From the NCBI RefSeq assembly GCF_021462825.1, contig NZ_JAKEEB010000001.1, positions 1 to 64,000 of the forward strand: a stretch of DNA of 64,000 nt. Direction: 5' to 3'. A program made the translations under genes and the position numbers. Shown piece by piece: positions 40,613 to 48,734 of the stretch. Every line of letters begins with the position of its first letter. The first letter of the stretch is position 1. The DNA is from Streptomyces glomeratus (lineage in GTDB: Bacteria; Actinomycetota; Actinomycetes; Streptomycetales; Streptomycetaceae). The notes under the pieces are model-generated. The model had not been told where the DNA came from and made no database searches. It saw only the letters and a list, made by a program, of their open reading frames with translations.

Positions 40613-41548
40613 TCAGCCCGCCGCCTTCTCCAGGGCCGTGCGCAGATGGCCGTCGCTCTCGGCGAGGAGCCGCGCCGCCGAGGGGCCGTCCACTCCGCCG
40701 AGGATGGTGAGGATCGCGTTCTTGACCTCGCCGTCCGTGGCCTCGAGGGCGCGTTCGATCTCCTCGTCGCCCGCTCCCGTCGCCAGCGCCACGATGCGGC
40801 GTGAGCGGGCACGCAGCTTGTCGTTGGAGGCGCGGACGTCGACCATCAGGTTCCCGTATGTCTTGCCCAGCCGGATCATCGTGATCGTCGAAAGCATGTT
40901 CAGGACCAGTTTCTGCGCCGTGCCCGCCTTCAGCCGCGTCGAGCCGGTCAGCAGCTCGGGGCCGACCACGATCTCGATGCCGTGGTCGGCGGCCGCCGCG
41001 AGGGGGCTGTCCGCGTTGCAGGACAGGCCGACCGTGAGCGCTCCGCACGCCCGGGCGTGCTCCACCGCGCCCACCGCGTAGGGGGTGCGGCCCGAGGCCG
41101 AGACGCCGACCACCGTGTCACGGGCCGTCAGCCCCAGTGCGTCGAGGTCCTCGGCCGCCAGCTCCCGGGAGTCCTCCGCGCCCTCCACCGACGTCACCAT
41201 CGCGCCGGGCCCGCCCGCGATCAGGCCCACGACCTGCGAGGGGTCGGTGTCGAAGGTCGGCGGGCACTCGGAGGCGTCGAGGACCCCGAGCCGCCCGGCC
41301 GTGCCCGCGCCCGCATACACCAGCCGGCCGCCCCGGCCCATCCGCTGGGCGACGGCGTCGATCGCGGCGGCGATCTGCGGCAGCCGCGCGGCGACCGCGG
41401 CCGGTACGGTCGCGTCCTCGCCGTTCATGATCTTCGCGATCTCGAGCGTCGGAAGCTGGTCGATGTCGGCCAGCTCGGGACGGAACGCTTCGGTGGTCAG
41501 CGTCTCCAGCTCGGCTCGCAGATCACGCGGGTGGGACGAGGAGGTCAT
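40613..41548 (-). CDS. murQ: N-acetylmuramic acid-6-phosphate etherase
   Basis: SIS-domain enzyme cleaving D-lactate from MurNAc-6-phosphate to give GlcNAc-6-phosphate, which NagA can then use. The 311-residue protein has the RLVYAGAGTAGRLGVLDASECPPTFD signature region and the GVSASGRTPYAVGAVE sugar-phosphate-binding loop. ATG 41548 is preferred because homologues begin near MTSSSHPRDL; an upstream GTG at 41575 adds nine residues. The RpiR regulator lies next upstream on the same strand, the usual murR-murQ arrangement. Confidence 0.95.
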   Translation of the reverse strand: MTSSSHPRDLRAELETLTTEAFRPELADIDQLPTLEIAKIMNGEDATVPAAVAARLPQIAAAIDAVAQRMGRGGRLVYAGAGTAGRLGVLDASECPPTFDTDPSQVVGLIAGGPGAMVTSVEGAEDSRELAAEDLDALGLTARDTVVGVSASGRTPYAVGAVEHARACGALTVGLSCNADSPLAAAADHGIEIVVGPELLTGSTRLKAGTAQKLVLNMLSTITMIRLGKTYGNLMVDVRASNDKLRARSRRIVALATGAGDEEIERALEATDGEVKNAILTILGGVDGPSAARLLAESDGHLRTALEKAAG

Positions 41549-41601
41549 CGGGCGTGGCTCTTTCCGGTGCGGCACTGCTCTGGAGGGAAGAGGGGCAGGG
41601 G

Positions 41602-42552
41602 CTAGCGCTTCGTTCCCCGCGGGTGGTGACGGTGCGCCAGGGCCTCGTACGAGGCGGACAGCGCCGGTGCGGCGGTCTCGTACGTCCGCTGGGCCACACC
41701 GACGAACAGGCAGTCCACGACCAGGAGTTGGCTGGTGCGGGACGACATCGCAGCCGGCCTCAGCTCGCTCTCCCGTGCCGTGGAGGTGGTCAGGACATGG
41801 TCGGCGTACTGCGTGACGGGCCCGTCCGGGCGGCCGGTGACGGCGACGGTGGTAGCCCCGTGCTCGAAGGCCACGCGCAGTGGTTCGATGACGTCGCCGG
41901 TGGAACCGGAGTGCGTGATCGCGATCGCCACGTCCTTGGCGCGCAGCTGCACGGCGTTGGTGACCGCGAGGTGCGGGTCGCTGGGCGCATGGGCTATGAG
42001 CCCTATCCGCAGCAGCTTCTGGACGAGGTCCTGGGCGACGAGTCCGGACGCGCCGATGCCGTACACGTCGATACGGCGGGCGGCGGCGAGTGCGGCGACG
42101 GCGGCGCCGAGCTGCACGGTGTCGAGGCCGGCCGCCGTGTCCGCGAGGGTCTGCTGCTCGTCGTAGGCGAGTTTCGCGACGACGTCCGCGATCGGGTCGT
42201 CGACGGCGATGTCGGCGGTGACGGAAGGGGCGCGGCCCGACTGCTGCTGTGCCGCGAGGCCCGCGAGGGCGAGCCTCAGGTCCCGGTAGCCGGGATAGCC
42301 GAGGAGGCGGGCGGTGCGCACGACGGTGGCCTCGCTGGTGCCGGTCAGCTCGGCGAGCCCGGTAACCGTGAGCGCCGCGCAGCCGGCCGGGTCACCGGCG
42401 ACGGCCTCCGCGACACGCTGCATGGAGCGGGTCATGGAGGGCGCGAGAGTACGCACTTTGGCGGCGAGCGCGGCGGGGGCGGGCGGCGCGCCCCGGCCGG
42501 CCGCAGCCTGGCCCGGCGAGCCCGGGAAAATTTCCTTCACACGCTGGGTCAC
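41602..42552 (-). CDS. MurR/RpiR-family transcriptional regulator
   Basis: Regulator of 316 residues with an N-terminal RpiR-type helix-turn-helix (about 30-105: SMQRVAEAVAGDP ... LTGTSEATVVRTARLLGY) and a C-terminal SIS sugar-phosphate-binding domain (about 140-290: RRIDVYGIGASGLVAQD ... AITHSGSTGDVIEPL). The adjacent murQ suggests it senses MurNAc-6-phosphate or a related compound. GTG 42552 is used; a second GTG at 42540 (VKEIFPGSPG) is possible. Palindromes at 42525-42570 overlap its start and may be its autoregulatory operators. Confidence 0.9.
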   Translation of the reverse strand: MTQRVKEIFPGSPGQAAAGRGAPPAPAALAAKVRTLAPSMTRSMQRVAEAVAGDPAGCAALTVTGLAELTGTSEATVVRTARLLGYPGYRDLRLALAGLAAQQQSGRAPSVTADIAVDDPIADVVAKLAYDEQQTLADTAAGLDTVQLGAAVAALAAARRIDVYGIGASGLVAQDLVQKLLRIGLIAHAPSDPHLAVTNAVQLRAKDVAIAITHSGSTGDVIEPLRVAFEHGATTVAVTGRPDGPVTQYADHVLTTSTARESELRPAAMSSRTSQLLVVDCLFVGVAQRTYETAAPALSASYEALAHRHHPRGTKR

Positions 42553-42570
42553 CCTATGAAAGATATTTTC
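42525..42570. promoter_or_regulatory. Candidate RpiR operators overlapping the murR-like start
   Basis: GGAAA-A-TTTCC (42525-42535) is a perfect 5-bp inverted repeat, and GAAAGATATTTTC (42558-42570) is a related GAAA...TTTC dyad 22 bases away. Their A/T-rich cores stand out on this chromosome. RpiR-family regulators bind such GAAA/TTTC sites, and they sit between the regulator and the divergent small gene at 42609. Confidence 0.5.
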
Positions 42571-42608
42571 CGTTCGGACGTCCGGTCAAGAGTGCGCACA
42601 ATGGGGAC

Positions 42609-42992
42609 ATGGATCCCATCAGCCCCCTGGAGCAAGCCCTGCATGCGGCCCGTGCCCTGGTGCTCGCCGACCTGGTCGCGGGCGAGGTCGCCGAGGCGGA
42701 CGTCGTCTCGCTCGTCGAGGACTCCGTCGTCCAGCGTCGCTGGTGGGTCGAGCAGTGGCCGGAGGGCGTGGCCTATGTGGCCGGGCTGATCGCCCAGGAC
42801 GTCCAGGACGCGCTGCTGGAGCGGTACGGACGCTGGCCTTTGTGCCCGGTCTGCGGCTCCGGCGACCCGCACGCCCTGGACGTCGAACCCGAACTCGGCC
42901 CCGCCCCGCACTGGGTGTGCCCGAAGGCCGGCGTGAAGGTCGCGGCGGTGGGCTCCCTGGGGAGGGCGACAGGCGGGATGTCGTCCTCGTGA
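42609..42992 (+). CDS. Hypothetical protein with a CPVC zinc-ribbon-like motif
   Basis: Unrecognised family, 127 residues. The N-terminal half is helical and acidic; the C-terminal half has CPVCGSGDPH (about 78-87) and a later WVCPKAG Cys (near 104), which may be part of a zinc ribbon, although only three cysteines are visible. It reads divergently from the RpiR regulator, with the AT-rich palindromes between them. Its stop overlaps the start of the next gene (GTGA at 42989-42992). Confidence 0.7.
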   Translation: MDPISPLEQALHAARALVLADLVAGEVAEADVVSLVEDSVVQRRWWVEQWPEGVAYVAGLIAQDVQDALLERYGRWPLCPVCGSGDPHALDVEPELGPAPHWVCPKAGVKVAAVGSLGRATGGMSSS

Positions 42993-43279
42993 CGGTCTAT
43001 ATCGACCCGCCCACCTGGCCGGGTCACGGCCGCCTGTGGTCCCACCTGATCAGCGACGTCTCCTACGACGAACTGCACCGGTTCGCCGAGCGGCTGGACG
43101 TGCCCCGCCGGGCCTTCGAACGCGACCACTACGATCTGCCCTCCCACCGCTACCCGGACGCCGTCCGGGCGGGGGCGGTGGAGGTGGACAGCCGCGAGGT
43201 GGTGCGTCTGCTGCACGCCTCCGGCCTGCGCCGGCGCAAGGGCCGGACGCACACCGCGGCGCGCCGGTCAGCCCCCTAG
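42989..43279 (+). CDS. DUF4031-type small protein
   Basis: 96-residue protein beginning VTVYIDPPTWPGHGRLWSHL, the hallmark of the DUF4031 family; function unknown. The GTG start overlaps the previous stop, so the two are probably translated together. Its 3' end overlaps the end of the convergent 43268-44344 gene by 12 bases. Confidence 0.82.
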   Translation: MTVYIDPPTWPGHGRLWSHLISDVSYDELHRFAERLDVPRRAFERDHYDLPSHRYPDAVRAGAVEVDSREVVRLLHASGLRRRKGRTHTAARRSAP

Positions 43280-44344
43280 CTCGTACGCCACTTGGGTGCC
43301 GTCCTCGCCGGCCGCACCCGTCCGCCGGAACCCGGCGCGCTCCACCACCCGGTGCGAGGCGTGGTTGTCCCCGTCCACGACCGCGCACAGGGCGTGGACG
43401 TCCTCCCGGGCCAGCGCGCGGGCCGCCAGCGCGCGCAGGGCCTCGGTCGCGTAGCCGTGACCGCGGGCGGGCGGCGCCAGGTCGTACCCGACCTCCGCGC
43501 GTCCCTTCCCGTCCGGGGCGCCGTGGAAGCCCATGCCGCCCACCGCGAGCCCGTCCTCCTTCCGTACGAGGATGTAGAGGCCCCACTCCGGCCGGTACTC
43601 CCCGTCCTCGTACGCGGACACGACCATCCCGGCGGCGTCCCGCGTGCCGTGGAAGGGCCCGCCCTCGATCCATGCGAACCCCCCGTCGCCGCCCAGGGAC
43701 AGATCGCGGGCGGCTGCGGGCGTGACACCCTCGAGCGTCAGGCGTTCCGCCGGGACCACCGGGGTGTTGTGCCAGCGCCACTCCGTGACCGGGGCGCGGC
43801 CGGGCAGGTCACCGCGCCCGGTGGCCCACAGCAGGGTGGGCCAGGCGTCCGGGCCCGGCCGGACCTGCGGGAAGATCCGGTCCAGGACGTCCTCGCACAG
43901 GTCGGCGGGCGGCTCGTAGACGAGGCCCAGGCCCTCGGCGATGTCGTGGGTGTGCAGCAGGACTTCGGCGACGCCCATCGCGGCGAAGCCCTCACGGTTG
44001 GCGCTGCGGAACGGATACGGGTGGAAGGCGCGCACCTCGCGCGGGGTGGTCCGGATGGCCGCGGCGAGCAGGGCGCCGGTCGTCTCGATCACTTCCAGCA
44101 CGCCCGCGTGGTCGGTGCCCTCGTCGAGGGTGAGGTCGAAGGGGACGTATGCGTCCTGGGGCCGTCCCGTCAACTGTCCGGCGTAGGCGAGGAGATCGCT
44201 CGCGATGTGCTCCGCGGTCCGGCGGCAGCTCCACTCCAGACGCCCGGCCTTCACCCCCTCCCAGTCCCGGTCCGTCGCCGTCCGCAGCAGGCCCGTGCAG
44301 CTCGCGACGGCCTCTTCCACCCGTTCCCCGCCCATGATGCGCAT
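43268..44344 (-). CDS. Maleylpyruvate-isomerase-type (DinB-like) and GNAT fusion protein
   Basis: 358-residue two-domain protein. The N-terminal half (about 1-190) is a mycothiol-dependent maleylpyruvate-isomerase-like (MDMPI/DinB-like) helical bundle (VEEAVASCTGLLRTATDRDW ... RTAEHIASDLLAY), with His in LLHTHDIAEGLGL. The C-terminal half (about 200-358) is a GNAT domain with acetyl-CoA motif PPARGHGYATEALRAL and a HRVVERAGFRR segment. ATG 44344 is preferred; the frame continues far upstream through the HD gene but is not coding there. No ribosome site is visible, so it may be leaderless. Function unknown. Confidence 0.8.
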   Translation of the reverse strand: MRIMGGERVEEAVASCTGLLRTATDRDWEGVKAGRLEWSCRRTAEHIASDLLAYAGQLTGRPQDAYVPFDLTLDEGTDHAGVLEVIETTGALLAAAIRTTPREVRAFHPYPFRSANREGFAAMGVAEVLLHTHDIAEGLGLVYEPPADLCEDVLDRIFPQVRPGPDAWPTLLWATGRGDLPGRAPVTEWRWHNTPVVPAERLTLEGVTPAAARDLSLGGDGGFAWIEGGPFHGTRDAAGMVVSAYEDGEYRPEWGLYILVRKEDGLAVGGMGFHGAPDGKGRAEVGYDLAPPARGHGYATEALRALAARALAREDVHALCAVVDGDNHASHRVVERAGFRRTGAAGEDGTQVAYELGG

Positions 44345-44354
44345 GGGGAGCAGG

Positions 44355-45017
44355 CTAGGAGGTCGCCGGTCCCCGGGTCGACAGCATTTCCAGCTCCGAG
44401 CCGATGTTGTACCGGGCCGTCGCCTCCCACCGTTCCTGCCCGTACGGGGTGTGGAACAGGCGTGGCAGAGCGAGGAGTTCCCGCAGGACCGCGGCGCGGC
44501 CCTCGCGGAAGGCGTCGCCCGGCACGAAGCCGTACTCCTCGCGGACGGCGGCGGTGTAGGCGGCGTACGCGGCCGGGGGCGCGCCGAGGATCGCGAGGTC
44601 GGCGTCGCACAGCACCTGGCCGTCGTGGTCGTCGTCGGCCGGGTGGTGCGTGACGGTGAGCCGGACCAGCCGGGCGACCTCGGCCGTCCGGTCCCCGGCG
44701 ACTCCGGCCTCGGAAAGAGCGCGTTCGGCGAGGCGGGCCGACCGCTCCTCGTTCTCGGAGCGGTCGGGCAGATAGACGGCGTCGTGGAACCAGGCGGCCA
44801 GCCGCACCACGTCCGGATCGTCCGCGTACTCCTGCAGCACGTCGATGTGGTCGAGGACCGCGGTGAGATGCGCGAGCGTGTGGTACCGGCGCTGTGGCTC
44901 CTGCCAGCGGGCGAGCAGGTTCTCGGCGTACGGCGCCGGGTCGGGGCCGTCGCCGGGTCCGCGGGCTCCTTCCAGGGCACGGGCGAATCGGGCGCGCAGG
45001 TCGTCGGTATCGGCCAT
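44355..45017 (-). CDS. HD-domain predicted metal-dependent phosphohydrolase
   Basis: HD-superfamily protein of 220 residues. The RRYHTLAHL segment (about 43-51) and the AWFHDAVYLPD segment (about 74-84) supply the His and His-Asp metal ligands, and a DADLAILG Asp lies near 138. Such proteins hydrolyse nucleotides or related phosphates, but no substrate can be assigned. It is 10 bases upstream of the isomerase/GNAT fusion, on the same strand, and probably shares its transcript. Confidence 0.84.
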   Translation of the reverse strand: MADTDDLRARFARALEGARGPGDGPDPAPYAENLLARWQEPQRRYHTLAHLTAVLDHIDVLQEYADDPDVVRLAAWFHDAVYLPDRSENEERSARLAERALSEAGVAGDRTAEVARLVRLTVTHHPADDDHDGQVLCDADLAILGAPPAAYAAYTAAVREEYGFVPGDAFREGRAAVLRELLALPRLFHTPYGQERWEATARYNIGSELEMLSTRGPATS

Positions 45018-45423
45018 GCGGTCATTCTCCCCCGGGTCTTCCCGCCTTCCGCTTCACCCAGCCGGGTCGGTATCCGGGATCGCCCGGGATCGCGGAGTGC
45101 GGAAGACGACGTCCAGCGCGTCGATCTCGTCGTCGGTGAAGTGGTTGCCGATGACCCCGCGGCTGCTGAAGAGGTTGTTCTCGTACAGGTCACCTCCTGC
45201 GCCGCGGTCTGCTCAAGGCCGCCGATGCGGCGCAGGAACACGCCGAGACCGGGCCGATACGGGGGATACCGAACACCCCGGGCCCGGACCGGTACCGCTC
45301 ATGCCACAGCGGCACGGGTGTCCGTCGGTACGAGGCGTTCTCGCCGCCCGTAGCCGGGCGTCGTACCCTTGGATTGGACTAGACCTATAGTCGCTCCAGG
45401 GGAACACCGACGGAAGGGGTCCT
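45018..45423. other. Intergenic region between the HD gene and cutC
   Basis: 406 bases. It holds the remnant described at 45054-45250 and, near 45390, the cutC leader with GGAAGGGG. TAGACCTATAG at about 45379-45389 is locally A/T-rich and may be part of the cutC promoter. Nothing else convincing. Confidence 0.5.
45054..45250 (-). pseudogene. Remnant of a decayed gene (frameshifted)
   Basis: Between the HD gene and cutC, the minus strand carries two coding-like pieces in different frames: one (45194-45250) reading LGVFLRRIGGLEQTAAQE, and one (45054-45191) reading DLYENNLFSSRGVIGNHF and on to a stop at 45054. The second has no start codon of its own; joining them needs a two-base shift at 45192-45193. 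Conserved-looking composition and absence of any intact frame suggest a frameshifted remnant. The parent family is not recognised, and chance cannot be excluded. Confidence 0.35.
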
Positions 45424-46143
45424 ATGAGCACGCGTGCAGTCCTGGAGGTGATCGCCCTCGGGCCCGAGGACGCGGTCGCCGCCCAGGCCGGAGGCGCGGA
45501 CCGCCTCGAGCTGGTCACCGACATGGCCGCCGACGGTCTCACCCCGCCGGTGGCGGTCTTCTCCGGGATCCGCGCCGCCGTCGACATCCCGCTGCGCGTG
45601 ATGCTCCGGAAGCGGGACGGGTTCGCGGCCGGTGACATCGGGGCCCTGGTCCGTGCCGCGCGCGAGCTGCGCGCGGCCGGTGCCGACGCGTTCGTGCTCG
45701 GGTTCCTCGGCGAGGACGGCGGGCCCGATCTGGAGACCGTGGAGCGGCTGCTGGCGGAGCTGGACGGCTGCCGCTGGACCTTCCACCGCGCGATCGACCA
45801 CGCCGCCGACCGGGAGGCCCTGCGCAAGCAGCTCGCCGATCTGCCGGGCCTGGACACCTATCTCACCGCGGGCTCGGCGGACGGCGTGGACGTCGGCCTG
45901 CCCACCCTGGTCGCCGAGGCCGCCCGGCGCGGTGAACCCGGCTACACCCAGCGGCTCATGGTCGGCGGCGGCCTCCGTCTCGACCACGTACCGTCGCTGC
46001 GCGCCGCCGGCGTGGACGCCTTCCACATCGGCGGAGCGGCCCGCCCGGACGGCTGGACCGCGCCCGTCTCGACGCAGGCGGTACGGGAGTGGCGCACCGC
46101 CCTAGACGGCCGGCCGGAGTCCCGGTTCCCTCAGCCCAGCTGA
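45424..46143 (+). CDS. cutC: CutC-family protein
   Basis: TIM-barrel protein of 239 residues in the CutC family, first linked to copper tolerance; the actual reaction is unknown. Features: LEVIALGPEDAVAAQAGGADRLELVTDM (family start), VDIPLRVMLRKRDGF, and CRWTFHRAIDHAADR. ATG 45424 has GGAAGGGG 5 bases upstream. Its stop overlaps the convergent helD stop by 13 bases. Confidence 0.9.
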   Translation: MSTRAVLEVIALGPEDAVAAQAGGADRLELVTDMAADGLTPPVAVFSGIRAAVDIPLRVMLRKRDGFAAGDIGALVRAARELRAAGADAFVLGFLGEDGGPDLETVERLLAELDGCRWTFHRAIDHAADREALRKQLADLPGLDTYLTAGSADGVDVGLPTLVAEAARRGEPGYTQRLMVGGGLRLDHVPSLRAAGVDAFHIGGAARPDGWTAPVSTQAVREWRTALDGRPESRFPQPS

Positions 46144-48200
46144 GGCGGCAGCGGGGCCGCGTGGGTCACGATCAGTCCCGAGACGGCACGGGTGAGGGCC
46201 ACATACAGGCGGCGCAGGCCCGTCCGTTCGTCGGGTTCGCCGTCGACGACCGCCTGGGGCTCGTCGAGGACCACGTAGTCGTACTCCAGGCCCTTGGCGA
46301 GCGAGGCCGGGACCAGGGTCAGCCGGGTCTGACCGGTCGTCTCCTCGCCGGGGCCCAGATAGCCGATGCCCGCGGCGGCGAGCGCCTCGGCGAGCACGGG
46401 GATCCGGGCGTCGGCCGCGATCAGGCCGGTCGAGCCCTCGTGGCGGAGCGACTCCACACAGGCGGCGACCACATCGGCGGCGTCGGTGACCGTGCGCATG
46501 TCGAAGAAGCCCGGGTTCTCACGCACCGACGCCACCGGTGTGAGCCCCGGCGCGATGTGCGGCAGCAGCCGCGAGGCGTATGTGATCACGTCCGTCGGCA
46601 CACGGAAACCGGCCGTCAGCTCCTCGATCACCGCGTCCGCCTTGCCCAGGTGTGCGAGTGCCTCCTCCCAGCTGCGCGTCGCCCAGGGCGTGGTGCCCTG
46701 CGCGAGGTCGCCCAGGACGGTCGCCGAACCGGTGGTGCAGCGCCGGCCGACCGCCCGGTACTGCATGGGGGAGAGGTCCTGCGCCTCGTCGAGCACCACA
46801 TGCCCGAGCGAGTGCGTGCGCTGCACCAGGTCGGTGACCTCGTCGATCAGTACGGCGTCCGCGGGCGACCACCGGGCGGACTTCACCGAGCGCACCGGCT
46901 TGGTCCAGAGGATCTTCTTCTGCTCGTCCTCGTCGAGGAGACCCGCCGCGTGCTCGGCGAGGAAGCCGGGGTCGGTGAGCAGCCGCAGGACCAGCTTCGC
47001 CGGGTCGACCGGCGGCCAGATCGCCTTGACCGCCGCCTTCACGGCGGCGTTGCGGGCCACGGCGTCCTGCACCCGGTCGTCCGGTGCCTCCCCGGCCCGC
47101 TCCATCTGGACGAGCACGACGTGCGCGATCCGCTGCGGCAGGGCCTCGCGTGCGGCGCCGTAGCGGATGTCCCGGTCGAGCAACTCCCGTACTATCTCCT
47201 CCAGTTCGTACGCGGGCACGCGCCAGCGCCGGGAGCCCCGCACCACCACGACGGGCTCGGTGGGCATCGTCACATGCGCGCGCACGGCCCGCCGGAGCAC
47301 CTCCGCCATGCGCGCGTCGCCCTTGACGACGGCGGCCGCGGCGCTGTCCGTGCCGCGTACCTCGACATGCGCGACGAGGTCGTCGACCGTCGCCTGCCTC
47401 ACCTCCAGCTCGCCGAGCGCGGGCAGCACCTGCTCGATGTAGTGCAGGAAGGAGGCGTTCGGGCCGATGACGAGGGTGCCGGTACGGGCGAGACGCTCGC
47501 GGTGCGCGTAGAGGAGGTAGGCGACCCGGTGCAGGCCGACGGCCGTCTTCCCGGTGCCGGGACCGCCCTGCACGCAGACGGTTCCCGACAGCCCGGACCG
47601 CACGATCTCGTCCTGCTCGGGCTGGATGGTGGCCACGATGTCGCGCATCGGGCCGACGCGCGGGCGCTCGATCTCCTGCTGGAGCAGCTTGCTGGTGGTG
47701 GCGGCCTCCGCTGGGTCGGACAGGTGCTCGTCCTCGTACGCGGTCAGCTCGCCGCCGGTGTAGCCGAAGCGGCGGCGCAGGCCGATGTCCATCGGGTCCT
47801 TCTTCGAGGCCCGGTAGAACGGCTGCGAGACGGGCGCGCGCCAGTCGATCACCATCGGGTCGCCGTCGGAATCGTGGACGTGCCGCCGCCCGATGTAGAA
47901 CTGTTCGCCCTCGGCTCCCTCCGCCCTGTCCGCGCCGGGAGCGTGCAGATAGTCGAGGCGGCCGAAGAACAGCGGGGTGTGGCTGAGGTCGGCGAGGGCC
48001 TTGATGCGCTCGTCGATCTGGCGGGCCAGTACCCCGGCGTTGACCCAGTTCGCGGTGACGTCGCTGATGTCGAGGTTCTCCACGTCCTCGCGCATCGCAC
48101 GCAGCGCGGCCCGGGAGGCGGCGAGATGCGCGCGTTCGCGGGAGAGGGGGTCGGTCTTCGACGGGCCGGACGGGGAGTCCGGGGCTGAGAGGCTGGACAC
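46131..48200 (-). CDS. helD: HelD-type RNA polymerase-associated ATPase (UvrD-like superfamily 1)
   Basis: SF1 helicase-like motor that removes stalled RNA polymerase and, in actinomycetes, can protect it from rifamycins. From GTG 48200 it has 689 residues; the N-terminal coiled-coil (about 12-70) reaches into the polymerase in known structures. Walker A GGPGTGKT is at 212-219, DEAQDL and the LARTGTLVIGPNASFL segment follow, and the C-terminal motor motif is VALTRAVSGL. The start is chosen for GGAGGC 9 bases upstream. Whether it is HelD or the resistance-linked HelR subtype cannot be told by eye. Confidence 0.87.
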   Translation of the reverse strand: MSSLSAPDSPSGPSKTDPLSRERAHLAASRAALRAMREDVENLDISDVTANWVNAGVLARQIDERIKALADLSHTPLFFGRLDYLHAPGADRAEGAEGEQFYIGRRHVHDSDGDPMVIDWRAPVSQPFYRASKKDPMDIGLRRRFGYTGGELTAYEDEHLSDPAEAATTSKLLQQEIERPRVGPMRDIVATIQPEQDEIVRSGLSGTVCVQGGPGTGKTAVGLHRVAYLLYAHRERLARTGTLVIGPNASFLHYIEQVLPALGELEVRQATVDDLVAHVEVRGTDSAAAAVVKGDARMAEVLRRAVRAHVTMPTEPVVVVRGSRRWRVPAYELEEIVRELLDRDIRYGAAREALPQRIAHVVLVQMERAGEAPDDRVQDAVARNAAVKAAVKAIWPPVDPAKLVLRLLTDPGFLAEHAAGLLDEDEQKKILWTKPVRSVKSARWSPADAVLIDEVTDLVQRTHSLGHVVLDEAQDLSPMQYRAVGRRCTTGSATVLGDLAQGTTPWATRSWEEALAHLGKADAVIEELTAGFRVPTDVITYASRLLPHIAPGLTPVASVRENPGFFDMRTVTDAADVVAACVESLRHEGSTGLIAADARIPVLAEALAAAGIGYLGPGEETTGQTRLTLVPASLAKGLEYDYVVLDEPQAVVDGEPDERTGLRRLYVALTRAVSGLIVTHAAPLPPQLG

Positions 48201-48500
48201 GGAAAGATGCCTCCGGTGCGGTGGGCCGGCGCGGTGACGGGTGGCGCTGGTGCCGTCCGGTTTCCGTCCGGACGACTGCTCTCCGCGAAGGGAGGCGGGC
48301 AAGAGGGGAGATTTTAGGCGACGGGCGCCTGTGGCGCCCAGCGGTTTTCCCGGCGCCTCGGGGTCGCGGGCCCGGGTGCCCTAGGGGACGAGGTCCCTCC
48401 GGAGTACGACACGGGGCTGCCCGGAAGGGGTACGGAACGGCCCCGCAGGTTACGTCCTTGGTCCGACGCCATTCGGGGCCGGCGGTTCCACCATGGAGAC

Positions 48501-48689
48501 ATGAGCGCAGCAACCTTCACCCCCGCCCGGCAGGGCCCGCCGTCCGGCGCGACCGCCCTCGTCGAGCAGCACCGCCGTCATGTCGTCGGCGACACCCTGC
48601 GCGCCGTCAAGGTGTTCCTGGGCGCCGCGATCGACGTGGTTCTCCTCGGCGAGTACGGCGAAGAGGCGGGCGTTCGCAGCCGCCGCTGA
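48501..48689 (+). CDS. Small hypothetical protein
   Basis: 62 residues beginning MSAATFTPARQGPP, with a hydrophobic stretch (about 36-50, LRAVKVFLGAAIDVVLLG). Not recognised. GGAG lies 5 bases upstream of the ATG, and the coding appears normal for the chromosome. The gap to helD (48201-48500) shows no other gene; the -helD promoter is probably there. Confidence 0.6.
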   Translation: MSAATFTPARQGPPSGATALVEQHRRHVVGDTLRAVKVFLGAAIDVVLLGEYGEEAGVRSRR

Positions 48690-48734
48690 CGACGGTCCGC
48701 CGAGCGCCGCCTCGCCCGCCCCGCGATCCCGCTG

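Noticed and set aside
44355..45241. N-terminal extension of the isomerase/GNAT fusion through the HD gene
   Set aside because: The HD-domain gene in another frame has clear motifs, while the extension is Arg/Thr/Ser-rich and non-homologous.
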